DNA from: Tubiluchus corallicola
Lineage: Eukaryota > Priapulida > Priapulimorpha > Priapulimorphida > Tubiluchidae
Length of the DNA: 64,000 bases
NCBI GenBank assembly: GCA_030141605.1
Contig: JAQGDQ010000026.1
Coordinates: 124,001 to 188,000, forward strand
Reading direction: 5' to 3'
Made by a program: the position numbers and the translations under genes. This document shows positions 23,301 to 34,954 of this stretch, piece by piece (within the stretch, counting starts at the first letter, position 1; every line of letters begins with the position of its first letter). Under the pieces are notes generated by a model. It saw only the letters and a program-made list of their open reading frames with translations. It was not told where the DNA came from and did not search any database.

Positions 23301-26300
23301 CATATAGTCATGTATCAAAAGTAGTATTTTTAGTACTTAAATATTTTCTACAACACAGACATTTGTAGTTGCAACTTTTCCCCTTTAATATTATACACTG
23401 TTTGTACACCAAAATTTCCATTGCGGGTAAAAATGCTTTTACATCTTCCATTTGCTTTACAATTAGGGTAAACATAAAGAAAATGTCCACTAATGTTTAA
23501 ATGAATGCACTAAGCAGCGAATGTTAGAATTTTGTGGCGTCTACATTGGCATCAATGCAAGCTTTTATCTTGGTCAATGTAACTACCATAATCACAGTGA
23601 TAAAGAAATAAGGTTATTTCCTTCAACAAATGTAGAGTGACGTAAAATTTGTTGGCCGTCCAAAGCAATCACTCATAAATATCAACCAACCAACATGCGA
23701 CCAATGGTCACCATACTTACATATTGTTTGACAACCAGAGACGCACGAGAGCAGTGCAGTATGATAAAGAATCAGGCAGGACAGTTAATTCACAATCAGA
23801 AACATCAAGCTCTTGAAGGTGAATCAAACAGCTAATTTCAGATGGTAAAGATTGCAATGGATTCTCACCAAGATATAATGTCTAGAAAAAATGCAAAAAT
23901 CAATAAATGTAAAATAGGTCATATAAGTAAACTTCTAAAAAATAGTAACTTTTCAACATGGCAAGAATGTAGCACATACAAAATTACTCATTCAATATTA
24001 TTGGAAGCTAAGATGTTCTGATATAAAAATATAAGTTCACTTATAGCACTAATATCGTGCAAGTCTATAACGTAATTAAGTACAGGTAATAGTTTTGATC
24101 CTCATATACAGTCATATGTGTTTCAAGAAAAATTCTATTTCTCATAGCAAGTGACGCTCTATAGTTAGTGTGCATTTAATAAAACCTGTACTATGAAGTA
24201 GACATGTTTGCATAATTATGTTATAATTTATAAAGACTTGTAATGAGTTGCATCATAACTATAGGAGTGCAAAAATGTATATAACAACAGAATTGAATAA
24301 ATAGTAGTTGTGCTTCAAATATACTGTGCCTATTTGTTTTTTTAATAAAACTTATGTTCACCTTTCTGTTAAAAATATTAATACTGAGTATGTAAAGAAC
24401 TGATTTGTTTATTTTCAGAAAGCTGTGGTATGTAAATATTAATTCGTGCAAAATACTTACGGTCAAATTAATTAAGTTACATATTTTGCAAGGCAGTTGA
24501 CGCAGTTGATTTGAGCTGAAAAAGATTAACAACTTTAACTATTACATCTCTCTCCTACGGCAGCTTTTAACATGATTGAAATGTAACAGACAGTTAAGTA
24601 AGCTGTGTAGCAAAGACTTTACAATACAGTAGGCGCTGCTTAATAGACTCACTTTGGGCCCGACGTGTTTTGACCCAATTAACCAACTGAACCTATCAAC
24701 CGATGGTGTAGTATAGGTAATCAGCTTACTATGCACTGCAAAGGTTTTTAATGAATTTTAGAAATGAAGTAATGCCTAAATTCCTTTGTGCAGTTAAAAA
24801 TTAGAAAAAATATTTTAAAATATTAATGTGTATATGTGAATTAGCAATAAATTAAAATGTATACTTTTCTAAATCACAGAGTTTTCTAAGTTTATTTGCA
24901 AAAGTTACAATGATTCCTTCAAATTCGGCTGCTTCATTTTCTCGCGAAAAAGTTGGCCCACAAAGTTCTCGTATTATAAAAATGTTGAAAATCTGTTGTT
25001 GTTCTGAATCATCTGCTCACTTACATTGCCCTTATTTGCTGTACGATGTTTACTCTTGTAAGTCACAAGGAATCCTGGCTGATTACTGTTGTACCTGCAT
25101 CTTTGATTGTTAACTCATTAAGGCTGAAAGCATGATTTGCAACGAGAGCATCAAAAGAAACTGCTAGGCAAGCGACTAAATGTTTAGCTTCCAGAAATTC
25201 TTTGGGTAACAGTGGGCGAGCGGGTAGCAGATTCAAAGCAAAACCGCTATGCTAATGTATTAGTGCATGATAAACGTATCTGCTCATAAACAAAATGGTA
25301 CTTAACATGATTGTTTCTGCATACATAGTGCACAAAAGGGAAGTAAAATGACATAAAAGTAGGAAAGGCTTTTTAGCACATACAAAATATCTTATTTTAA
25401 GTAGGTGAAGGAAAAATATTGAGTCAATTACCGATAGTTTTTATGTAGATTTGAATAGAAGCGGTCCATTCCAGGCATTTTTGAGTCAATTAAGGGATTG
25501 AGTCTATTAACCGTGAGTCTATTAAGCGACACCTACTGTATTATCAAAGCCAATTTTTCAAAAAAGTGACTTTCACACAATATTATTTTGCTGGTTTTGT
25601 CAAAATTAGTTAATTTTCATTTTTCTTAAGTAATTTGCAAATTTGTGTTTTTGTTTTTATGGAACTTTTATAAAAAATAAAAAAACGCAGTGCCAGCGTT
25701 TGAATATTTGCTTGCTGTTTCATTAATTGGAGACGAAAAATAGAAGCTTATAAACATAATAAATTTACTATAAATCAGAAATAAAACTGAAATGAGAAGC
25801 ATTTTCACTTACTGAGCACTAAACTCTTTCAGTTCGATCAGGTTACCCAATGATCCAGGCAAATGTTCTAGGGCATTATTTGTGACATTCAGTATCGATA
25901 GTTTCCTCAAGTGTCCAATTGTATCTGCAGTTTAACAAACAAAGTGATCAGCAATCACTCTAGCTTACAAAACATGCAACATAAAGATACCTTGAACAAC
26001 ATTGTAACACAGAAATAGATTAAAAAGTATGTTAGGTCAAAGTAATGAAAATTGCTTTAAAATCGTGCCTACTGGCCAAGTAATGCACTTCAAATAAAAG
26101 ATAAAGCAGATCTAAAATGTTCTGCCAGTATTCATGACTCGGGCTGCAAAATCTAAAATGTTTATTTTCATTTGTAATTGGGCCAACAAAGGCCACATAT
26201 TTTGACGAACTCATCCTTTACAAAAAAGTGTGTCTTCCTGTAATACAACACAGTTACTTTGGTTATAGTACTAAACTACCAAATGCTTGTTTCGCTTAAC

Positions 26301-27456
26301 TAACGATATAAGATAACAAATTTAACAACCACATATGGTCTGCATTTTAAGTTGGACAGATATCATAACAATAATTAATTACAATTATATTAATCTCGAC
26401 GGGCTCATGACAATGACATGGTAATAACAGGGGAGAAAACAAAAACAATGGTACTGGTATCAGAGACTAACCTGTCTTACTGATGACTTAAAATTACCGC
26501 CGAGGGACTCTATTAGTAATTGCCAGCAAGAAAAAGTGTTAGGTTTAATTATAGACAACACTTTACCCTGGGAAACTCACGTTTCTGAAATACAGAGAAA
26601 GGCTTTGGCAAGTTTAGCAGTCCTTCGAAAACTAAGACAATATCTTCCCAGGAGAACGAAAGTAAAATACTATTTTATAACAGTTATGTGCAGCCATAGT
26701 ATTGCTGCAGTATCTGGGGTAACTGCGACCAACAAACATTACTGAGAGCCTTCAGAAATCAAAAAAAAAACATACTCAACCGAACCACGGAAACGCCCGA
26801 GAGTGATTTGCTTGCCACACTCAAATGGCTTCCTTTAGCTGACAAAATTAAATATTACAAAGGTTGATGTATAAAATTTTTAATGATTACTCAGCTGATT
26901 ACTTGAGAGAATCATTTACATATGTTTCAAACAGCTGAGTCCCACAAACTCTACTTACCAAAACCAAATATAGAAATTTTTAAACGTACTTCGCTTTTTC
27001 TGGAGCTCAACTGTGGAACTCTTTACCTCTGGAAGAAATTGACGCCAATAGCATCAATGCTTTTAAGTCACAATTTAAAAAATGCTTGTTAGAAACACTG
27101 TAGCCTGTAAACTCTTTTTATCTTTTTCTTTTCTTTCTTTTTTTTCATTGTGTTTTTCTTTTTATCTCTTACTGCACACATTTTACTAAAGTGTACTGAT
27201 TGTGTTTATCTTTGTTTATATTGTGTATAATTTGTATATTTTGTTTTATGCATTCTGTATAAATTGTGAGACTTAATTGTTTTTAAACTCTGTAAGTGAG
27301 TAATTTCTAAATCAGATTTTATGTCCCAGTATTTTAAATACTCCCAGTGTGCAATATTTTTGTAATGTTTTTGTCTTTATTTTATTTTGTGGACCACTCT
27401 TCAGAAATAACTAATAACTAATTGTTGGTTAAAGTGTTATCTACATTAAATAAAGA

Positions 27457-27502
<46 letters not shown>

Positions 27503-30285
27503 GTTGTAAAAACACCCTTTCATTTCGTTTAGAAACAAAAGTGTGTCACATCCTATTAGCAAAATATATTAGCGGGAGGAAGTGCCGTGACAAGCAGGAT
27601 TAGGATTGTCATTATAAACAGTACTGTACATTATCACAGTTTATAATATATTACCTACCTGGCAAAAACATGAGCATGTTGTTCTTTAAGTCAAGTTCGG
27701 TGAGGTTGATCAGATTGCCAATACTTTTCTGAAATATTAATTATTTATTAGCTCAGATCAGCTTATTTTATCGTAAATAACTTTTTTTGTTTTTTTGCAA
27801 ACAGCAAATACACACAATCATTAAAACACTGTACTTGTTATTATTCAAAAAAGATAATTCTGTCTAGATACAATCTTGATTGCTTCTAACTTCATAAATA
27901 TTTAAGTGAAACATTGAAAAAATTCCAAAAAAAATTAATCATGCCAATGACAATTATGCCATTTATGCAAAAGTTCTCCACATTCATGATATTTTGTGTT
28001 GTTTTGTGTGTCCACAGACATATTTTATTTATCTACCACTTAGAATTATTTATAAAATCACTTTTCATTTTTGCCCCATAATTACTAATAGTGATCATAG
28101 TTGCTTTGCATTGGAATTGGCAAAATAGTTTCTCTACAGAATTCATTGTTTTGCATTTTTTCAAAAGATCAAGCTTTTCACTAAAACACATTATCAGTCA
28201 GATATTTATAAACTGCACTTCTGTGATAAAAATGTTTGGAATAGAACATACTGGAAGTTCAGTAAGACAGTTATATTGAAGAAACAGCTCTTCCAGCCCA
28301 CGTAAACATCCCACTTCCTCTGGAATCTCACACAAGCGATTATTTGACAAATTGAGGGAATAAAGCTGGGGACCTACGAAGCCTATCCGTCTTGGACAGC
28401 AAGTCAAATGCATGTAACTGCAAAAAATGGAACAGTGAAATGCCAAAGCCATCATACACTGTACTGTACTGAAGTAAATTGTAGAGATTGTGGTAGCGTG
28501 ACGGACAATAAACCAGCAAAATCTTCAAATAGTGTTTTACACTTTCAGTTCTACTATGAAAACACAAGAAATTGGCCAAGTGAGTAGTATATGCTTAAAT
28601 ATCAGAAAACTATACTTTGCCTAAAGCACGTGCCTATTAGGTCTCTTATTAACTGTTCAGATTTCTACAAGAAATTGCAAAAAGCAAAGTATTTATTTCC
28701 CATAAGCATAGCATAGTACACCAGTTTAAATGCAAGTAAACACAAGATACATAGGCGCCAGGGTATTTGTTTACACTCTACAGAGTCTGGAGATTTAGGT
28801 AAATACATGTGTAAATAAATAGAGTACTGGGAAAGCACAGTGTAAATGGTCTGAAGTATAGTCTTTTAAGTCATTCGGAAAAAAAATTTGGCACACAATG
28901 TACAAATGAGTGTTTTATTATTCTTCATCAAAAAATAATTAAATGTGTGTCTATAAGCTAAACATCACTTTTTAGGCCCTCATACTTGTCATCTTACTTG
29001 GAATACAGTTGCCATTATGAATACATTTTTCCATATACTCTCTACCTTAAATCAATTTCAACAGGTTTCATTTTACATGCTTCTTCGACTACTCTATGAA
29101 CTGTGTCCCAGCTACCACGCTGTATGTTATTAGAGTACCAGGAGTTCCACATGATGCTGTTACTGTCAGATTTCTTCCTTTTCACAAGGGCAACATCGCG
29201 TTTAACCTAAACAAAATGACAGATATAGAGATGAGTGCTTCAGCTGAGTTATCACACAGCAGTTATCAATTTAGACAACAAAAAAACAAAAAACAGAAGA
29301 AGTCCCTGTCTTGAACTAATGTGAACCTACATGAAGTAAATGCTTCTAGATACAGGCACAAGAGACTTAAAAAAAAACAGTTTAGTATACACATGCCATC
29401 ACAGTTAAATCGGTAAACAAACTGTCCACAGGCACAAGAACAACAACAAACTAAGTGTACTAATCCCATTGTGTGATCAAAAATACAAATCATATACAAA
29501 CTGTGCAAGTAAAATATAAATAATTTGACGCACCAACTCCCGCAGATTATGACAATAGAATTTTCATCTAAAACACACGCAATGGTCACACACTCAACAA
29601 GTGCTTCTATTAACAACAATATATATGATAATCTTAAAAAAGGATAATAACAATGTAAACAACTTTATGAAACACCATTGGTTCTAGGCTCTATACTATG
29701 AGTGGCAGTTAATTGGAGAAATTTAATGAACTAAAACAGAATTTCATAATTAGCCACTATACTAATTAAAAAACTGACATTTCTTTAACTGTTTCCTTAC
29801 AAAGAGCTCAAAAGTTAGAGTGTAATCAGCAAATTAAGCTGCCCATTTAATCTAGCACATCTACATGATAGAGCAAATAAAGCGTTCAAAAAACATTCTT
29901 CAGTTAACAGAAATGGTGAATTTAACCAACCATAAATGTGTTATTTAGAGCCCAGTGAACATTAAATTATTACGTCATTGAATCACCAACTATTTACAGT
30001 ATTATTAAGAGACAGCATATGAAAACCAACTATATCATATTAAAAATAATTAAGGTAAATTACATAGTACACACTTACACTTGGAGAGCGTTGTGTTGAT
30101 ATGGCTGGCTCTGATGGTTTGTAATGGTGAAGCAGACCCCATATTAAACATATAACAGAGACGCAAACGGACGTTGCCATCGCCATAGCAATGGAAGTCA
30201 AATGAACATCGCCAGTGAATAAGATAAGATCTCCAATGTAATCCAACATGCTTTCTGGTTTGGGTTCAGCTACGTCAGATGCCAT
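17842..30285 (-). CDS. LRR protein with N-terminal membrane segment and LRRC58/LRRC28-like tail, ten exons
   Basis: Exons in gene order: 30285-30079, 29206-29046, 28417-28252, 27728-27659, 25924-25813, 24515-24461, 23881-23721, 21784-21663, 21098-20937, 18011-17842. All junctions have GT-AG ends and matching phases, giving 461 residues. Residues 1-69 contain one hydrophobic helix (about 29-52). Residues 70-122 are basic and unrecognised. Residues 119-350 hold about ten 23-residue LRRs of the LxxLxLxxNxLxxLPxxI type. Residues 365-405 are SOCS/Cul-box-like (SLKEISARAV ... LPRQLQ). Residues 406-461 carry CSSC and CSPGHQSIC, a likely zinc site. LRRC58 and LRRC28 share this tail; LRRC58-type proteins are thought to serve as ubiquitin-ligase substrate receptors. 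The membrane segment is not a feature I know in that family. Confidence 0.88.
18507..19303 (+). mobile_element. Pogo-like MITE, family B, copy B1
   Basis: Starts cagtaggtgcc and ends ggcgcctattg, followed by TA. Its body matches B3 in the same orientation. It lies in the last intron of the LRR gene. No transposase remains; the minus-strand frame at 19131-18931 overlaps sequence shared by the other copies but is not recognisable. Confidence 0.75.
19540..19663. mobile_element. Possible hAT-like element end
   Basis: A run of atatcgat/cgataat and gttatcgttaac repeats finishes in catccctag, the form of a hAT-type terminus (CTAGGGATG inward). No partner end was found, so this may be a solo terminus. 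Confidence 0.3.
20205..20304. repeat. (CA)n/(CGCA)n and (TA)n microsatellite
   Basis: CA units mixed with cgca and atgca variants are followed by about 16 TA units. Lies in the intron between LRR exons 9 and 10. Confidence 0.95.
22226..23100. repeat. Foldback structure with 21-bp minisatellite arm
   Basis: The segment 22226-22340 is an imperfect inverted copy of 22620-22745: both contain gcagaatgtgatg, a tttttat..agtttgctg core and gtctgggaagtgg. About 280 bases separate them. Outside the right arm, 22701-23100 is about 19 copies of a 21-bp unit (ttttgcacttttgaattcac plus one base). Outside the left arm one or two diverged units occur in the opposite orientation. It lies in the intron between LRR exons 7 and 8. 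The long frames here on both strands are repeat artefacts. Confidence 0.85.
24627..25538 (-). mobile_element. Pogo-like MITE, family B, copy B2
   Basis: Starts cagtaggcgctgcttaatag, ends gacacctactg, and is flanked by TA on both sides (24625-24626 and 25539-25540). Terminal repeats are about 26 bp. A TA duplication with CAGT...ACTG ends is characteristic of the pogo/Tigger branch of Tc1/mariner. It is inverted relative to B1 and B3 and lies in the intron between LRR exons 5 and 6. Confidence 0.88.
26390..27510 (+). mobile_element. LINE 3' half with (AAT)n tail, dead
   Basis: Frame 26536-26745 reads LGLIIDNTLPWETHVSEIQR, then RKLRQYLPRRTKVKYYF. This matches the post-catalytic 'LG..ID..L.W..H' block of jockey/CR1-type reverse transcriptases. 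A second frame near 26990-27105 gives FSGAQLWNSLPLEEIDANSI followed by FKSQFKK, the C-terminus. Several stops and shifts are present. A T-rich 3' untranslated region leads to about 15 AAT units at 27458-27502. Lies in the intron between LRR exons 4 and 5. Confidence 0.85.
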
Positions 30286-31045
30286 ATCTAGATAATACAA
30301 AAATATTTTGTTGTGAAAACCTGGACTATAACAATGCCCTAGTACATCTGCAATAAACTCAAATTTTAAATATTAACTAATGACACAATCAGCTGACACA
30401 TTTGTAGCCAACAAAAGAAAGTTGAAATTCCTGTGCTCAAATATATTATTATCATAAGTTATTTTTAACAAGTAAACAGATGCTGTATGCAGTACCTCTT
30501 TGCAATATATGTGCTTCAGACACACTGTCGTTTCTGACTGCCGATATTGTACTAACACCCAAGCAAGTTGGTAAAATTAGCAAACTTGTTACTACAACTT
30601 TGTATAGCAAAACAAAGATTTTCAAGAAAAATTATCTTTGTGTGTAAGCATTTATTAGAGTCTAGAAGATAATAAAATATATATGAGAAGACTCCACAAA
30701 ATAAAATCTAAGAAATAACCATAGAAAAATTCTTCAACTACACAAAGTGATGTTGAAAAACCTTGAAAAGGCCAATGCTATGAATAACTTTTTATATCAG
30801 TATTTGTCAAAGAATCTTCATATACATTTCTCCCAGTGTGTTAGTCCTTCATTCTATGACACATTCTATGATAATCATGTCAATGGATTCCGATCTGTAA
30901 GTATGTGACCAGCTTTAAAAAATCAATGACACAAAGGCAAAAACATCAACGAAATTCATCTGACCCTTTAGACACCCCTTGCAAAAATGCAGCTAAGACA
31001 CAAAAGCTAATAATGCTTGTAATATGACTAAATGGAAAACAATAC
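30286..31045. other. LRR gene 5' flank; no other gene seen
   Basis: Upstream of the LRR start codon. The promoter and any 5' untranslated exon should lie here, but I see no distinctive core element. Confidence 0.45.
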
Positions 31046-31049
31046 ATGT

Positions 31050-31470
31050 GACACAGCAAACAAATTTTCTTTAAACTGTGGAATCACGGTTTTCTGAGTG
31101 GAAAGTCATGCAGCATTGAAATTACTGATGTATGAACATCGATGAAAGCGCTAATGTTATTTATCTCAACTTTCATAAAGCCCACAGTACAGTTGCCTAA
31201 AAAGGCCTTAGCAATCAACAGTCAAGTATCAGAGGGAAATTGGCACATGCTCAAGTTAAATGAAGAATTTTTGGCAAACAGAAGGCATTTAGGCAATGGG
31301 TAGTAAATTTCAACCAATTTAAGGAGGTATTTCACTAAAACTGCAAGGATCCATATTAGGCCCAATTTTATACAGTTTACCAATGATTTGCAAGCCAGAG
31401 TCACTAATCTCTGAAATTACTACATTAATACAAAAATCTATTGTCAAGTTTTAATAATTGAAGACTCAGC
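31050..31470 (+). mobile_element. Degenerate LINE reverse transcriptase fragment
   Basis: In shifting frames the plus strand gives HGFLSGKSC, then EITDV, then IYLNFHKAHSTV, then LQGSILGPILY, then TNDLQA. These are diverged forms of the 'QHGF..GRS', 'vyLDF.KAFD.V', 'GV.QGSILGP.LF' and 'INDL' blocks of CR1/jockey-type enzymes. Heavily mutated. Confidence 0.65.
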
Positions 31471-31648
31471 TCATTCACAGTAGGGTTTATTTCATCTTGA
31501 ATCCTCATATGATAAGTTATGAATCATAAATGGTTACTATAATTTAATACAGATAAATGTGTGCTGTCACATTAGAACTTAAAGCACATCAAAATATTAT
31601 TTATCTAACAGTAACTTAATGCAGGTAGGAACACAATATTACTATGTA

Positions 31649-32615
31649 CAGTAGGTGCCACTTAATAGACTCACGGTTAATAGACTCAACCGCTTAACTG
31701 ACTCAAAACCACATAGAACGGGCCGCTTCTATTCAAATATACATAAAAACTATCGGTAATTGACTCAAATAACTCTGCTTAATAGACTCAATATTTTTCC
31801 TTCACCTACTTAAAATAAGATATTTGTATGTGCCCAAAGAACCTTTCCTACTTTTATGTCATCTTTACTTACCTTTTGTGCGCTATGTATGCAGAAACAA
31901 TCATGTTAAGTAGCGTTTTGTTTGTAAGCTGGTACGTTTATCATGCGCTAATATGCTAGCGTAGCGGTTTTGCTTTGAATCTGTTACCCACTCGCCCATT
32001 GTTACCCAAAGAATTTCTGGAAGCTAAACATTTAATCACTTGCCAAGCAGTTTCCTTTTGATGCTCTCACTGCAAATCACGCTTTCATGCTTAATCAGTT
32101 AACAATCAAAGACGGAGGTACAGTAATCAAGCCGGCATTCCTAACAAGACTACACATTGTGCAGCAGATAAGAGCAATGTAAGTGAGCAGACGATTCAGA
32201 ACTGTTTTAGTTACGCACAACAACAGATTTTCAAAGTTTTTATAATTATGAGAACTTTGTGGTCCAACTTCTTCGCGAGAAAGTGAAGCAGCCGACCTTG
32301 AAGGAATTTTTGTAATTTTGGCAAACAAACAGTCTTAGAAAAGTCTGTGATTTAGAAAAGTATACTTTTTAGCTTATCACTAATTCACTTATATAAATTA
32401 ATATTTTAAAATGTTTTTTCTAACTTTAAACTGCACAAACAAATTTAGGAATTAGTTCGTTTCTAAAATTCATTAAAAACTGTTGCAGAGCACAGTAAGC
32501 AGATGACTCATACATCTATGCCTGTAATACTACACCCATCGGTTAATAGGTTCAGTCGGTTAATTGAATGAACACACGTCGGTCCCAAAGTGAGTCTATT
32601 AAGCAGCACCTACTG
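31649..32615 (+). mobile_element. Pogo-like MITE, family B, copy B3
   Basis: Starts cagtaggtgccacttaatag, ends agcagcacctactg, with TA on both sides (31647-31648, 32616-32617). 967 bp, same orientation as B1. Inside, the minus-strand frame 32328-32095 (VGPQSS region) aligns with the plus-strand frame 24910-25113 of B2, so the two share internal sequence, but I do not recognise a transposase domain in either. Confidence 0.88.
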
Positions 32616-32945
32616 TAGTTAGAAATAATAGTTTGAAGCCTTCTACATCAATTAACAACCTCTCTTTCTCAGTAATCAATCTCAGTAAGAGTTGAGACAA
32701 GTGGTTATAACACTAGTAACATGTTTTAACATTGTATGCTTTCTACAACAAGTAGAGGCTATAAAAAGTAATTTTAAAAAGCTTGAAACTTGACAATGTA
32801 TGTGGGCAGTTGGTTGAAAAAAATCTTGTCATTGCTGCTGCTGGTCACCTAGGAAAACAATTGTCCCTGCAGACTGCAGGGTAACGTGTGGTAAAGACGC
32901 ATTGGTAATTTTGTAAAAACAAAGCATAAGATAATTTTTTGCATG

Positions 32946-33097
32946 CTATAGAATGTAAATTATAGAGCTGTCTAGACTGCAATTTTGTTGTCCAGAGTCA
33001 ATGTGTCGACAGCTTGTTGCACATTCCTGATATTGTTCCAGTGCAGTTTTCCAATTTTCAAGCTTTACTGCTCTCTTATAGTTAATTAATTTAATGG
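32946..33097 (-). CDS. Possible terminal exon of an unknown gene
   Basis: After a clean acceptor (ttgttttttag) the minus strand is open for 50 codons to a stop at 32946: IKLINYKRAVKLENWKTALE, then QYQECATSCRHID. The residue use (paired Lys, Trp, amphipathic spacing) looks like helical protein. I do not recognise it. The phase expected (1) does not match the donor of the candidate exon at 33389-33579, so either an exon is missing or one of the two is not real. Confidence 0.3.
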
Positions 33098-33274
33098 CTA
33101 AAAAACAACAGTCCGTCATGTTAGATAATTTTGGTCTTGTTTGTTTGTTTGTCAAGTTTGAAATTTCAAACTTTTCAATGAAAGTGCGAGACTCAAGCTT
33201 TGCCAAACTAGTTTTGCAGTGAGAATAGGATTTCTATTTAAATGTTATAAAGCTTGAACACGAGATTTTCATGG

Positions 33275-33340
33275 TGACGAGGATGGGATTCGAACCCACG
33301 TGGGCAAAGCCCAGTGGATTAATGTCGCAGCCGACTCCAA
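33275..33340 (-). pseudogene. tRNA-Ser-like relic
   Basis: On the minus strand the 3' half reads gtgggttcgaatcccatcct followed by cgtca, preceded by a cccactgggctttgcccac-like variable arm. This matches the variable arm, T arm and acceptor 3' strand of a eukaryotic tRNA-Ser. The 5' half does not form a D arm, the anticodon stem is broken, and no matching 5' acceptor strand (gacgagg) is seen. A pseudogene or a tRNA-derived SINE head. Confidence 0.55.
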
Positions 33341-33388
33341 CCGGGAACCCCAGTTGGGTAGAGAATAGCAGTAAATAGTAGTGCTTAC

Positions 33389-33579
33389 ATCACAAGTGGG
33401 ATGTAACCAATGTACCAGAGGGGGATGCTGGCACAATTCAAGCTGCAGTGCTCTTGCATCTTTTTGAAGGGCAGAAGTCTGCTGCAGTAATACTGCTTTC
33501 TTCTTCCCTGGGGATCGGAGTCGCTGTCGCCACCCTGCTTTTTTGCATTTATGTGAACAATGATCCTTGACGTCAACAT
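33389..33579 (-). CDS. Possible exon of an unknown gene
   Basis: The minus strand is open in two frames up to a good donor (tgtgat/gtaagc). One frame gives KKKAVLLQQTSALQKDARAL, then QLELCQHPPLVHWLHP; another starts at ATG 33579 and gives MLTSRIIVHINAKKQGGDSD. Locally GC-richer than its flanks. Function unknown; the first frame looks the more protein-like. Confidence 0.3.
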
Positions 33580-33987
33580 AAGTAAGATGACATTACATTA
33601 ACATAGCCATCCAAAAATCAGAAACCAGACTCTGGAACAGTTATAAAATGGAGATCTACACACAATCTCGCAGTGAAGCGGATGCCTGAATGAGCGTTTA
33701 ATGGAAGCGTTCAATAGTTCGCAAAACTAAATTTCGTGCTAAAATGTGATATCATCTCATCGATGTTATAAAATTGTGCTTTTAGTTTTACTTAAGTTAA
33801 AATGATACTACATGTCACCAAAGAACTTCTATAATTTACAGCTTACATACTCAACGACTTTCCAAAATTGTCGAAAAGTAATATGAAGCAAACGACCACG
33901 TAATCCAAGACGTAATCAATAACAAAGAAAAAAGCACGAAATTAACGGAAAATGGAAAAATTCACAGCCTCGCATCACTACTCATTA

Positions 33988-34874
33988 TGTTGGGAGCCGT
34001 TTGGACCACTGCGCCAAGTAGACCAATTGGTCTACTTGGGCTAGCCCAAGTAGACCGCGGTCTACTTGGGCTGCCCAAGTAGGACACTAGAGACAGGTCG
34101 TGAATTCAGTCGTTAAGTGTACTGACACCGTCCGTTGTGCTTGTTTATGTAATAATAATAATTAAAAACGTTAATACACGTTGAATAATTTATTATACAT
34201 CTAATAAAATAAAAGAATTTTATTCTGAGCTGGTAGAACGGACAATATTAAATTTGGTTTCGATATTAATGTTGTTGAAGTGAAAAAACCCCACTTTTTT
34301 GCGAATTCAACATTTGTTTAAGGTATATCATTTTTGATTTTGTCTCACTTCACAAACAGGTGATCCGTTTCACTACCTCTTGGGCAAATAATTGTTTTCT
34401 TATAAGTAAACGTTCTAGCGATCTATGTGTCCTACATGGGCTAGCGAGCCATGTAGGACAGTGCCCTACATGTTACAATACTACTGATAATATTAAAACT
34501 AATTATCCTTGCTTTTCTTAAATGTTAAAAATTACTTTTTGGTGTTGTGAAGGCTTAGCAGCATCTGTCTCATTTTTAAATTTGCAATTATTTCTGTAAT
34601 AACTGTGTGCAGAATTTCTCTCTTTAAAGCATTAGATACTAGGTTTAATGTTATGATATATTAATGGAGTTAATCATAATGATGAAATCATTGTAAGAAA
34701 TGCATTTGTAAATTGCCAAGGAATATCCATTTCTAAAAGAAATTTTGTTTTATTTTGCAAGAGCAAGTTTCTCGACAAAAATCGCTAGTGTCCTACTTGG
34801 GCTGCCCATGTAGGACACTACTTTTAGCGCATCAAGTGGTCTACTTGGCGCAGTGGTCCAAACGGCTCCCAACA
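33988..34874 (+). mobile_element. Inverted-repeat element family A, intact copy A2
   Basis: 887 bp with perfect 38-bp terminal inverted repeats beginning tgttgggagccgtttggacc, flanked by a 5-bp duplication CATTA (33983-33987 and 34875-34879). Ends are TGT...ACA. Just inside the left end are two self-complementary blocks, ctacttgggctagcccaagtag and a ctacttgggctgcccaagta variant; the same motif recurs at the right end. No transposase frame. The superfamily is unresolved: TGT...ACA ends and a 4-5 bp duplication recall Ginger elements, but that is a guess. Confidence 0.9.
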
Positions 34875-34954
34875 CATTAGGCTGACGCAAACGAGAAACC
34901 TTTTATAAACATTCATCAATTTGCAGTTCTAAAAAGAGAAAATGCATATTGCTT

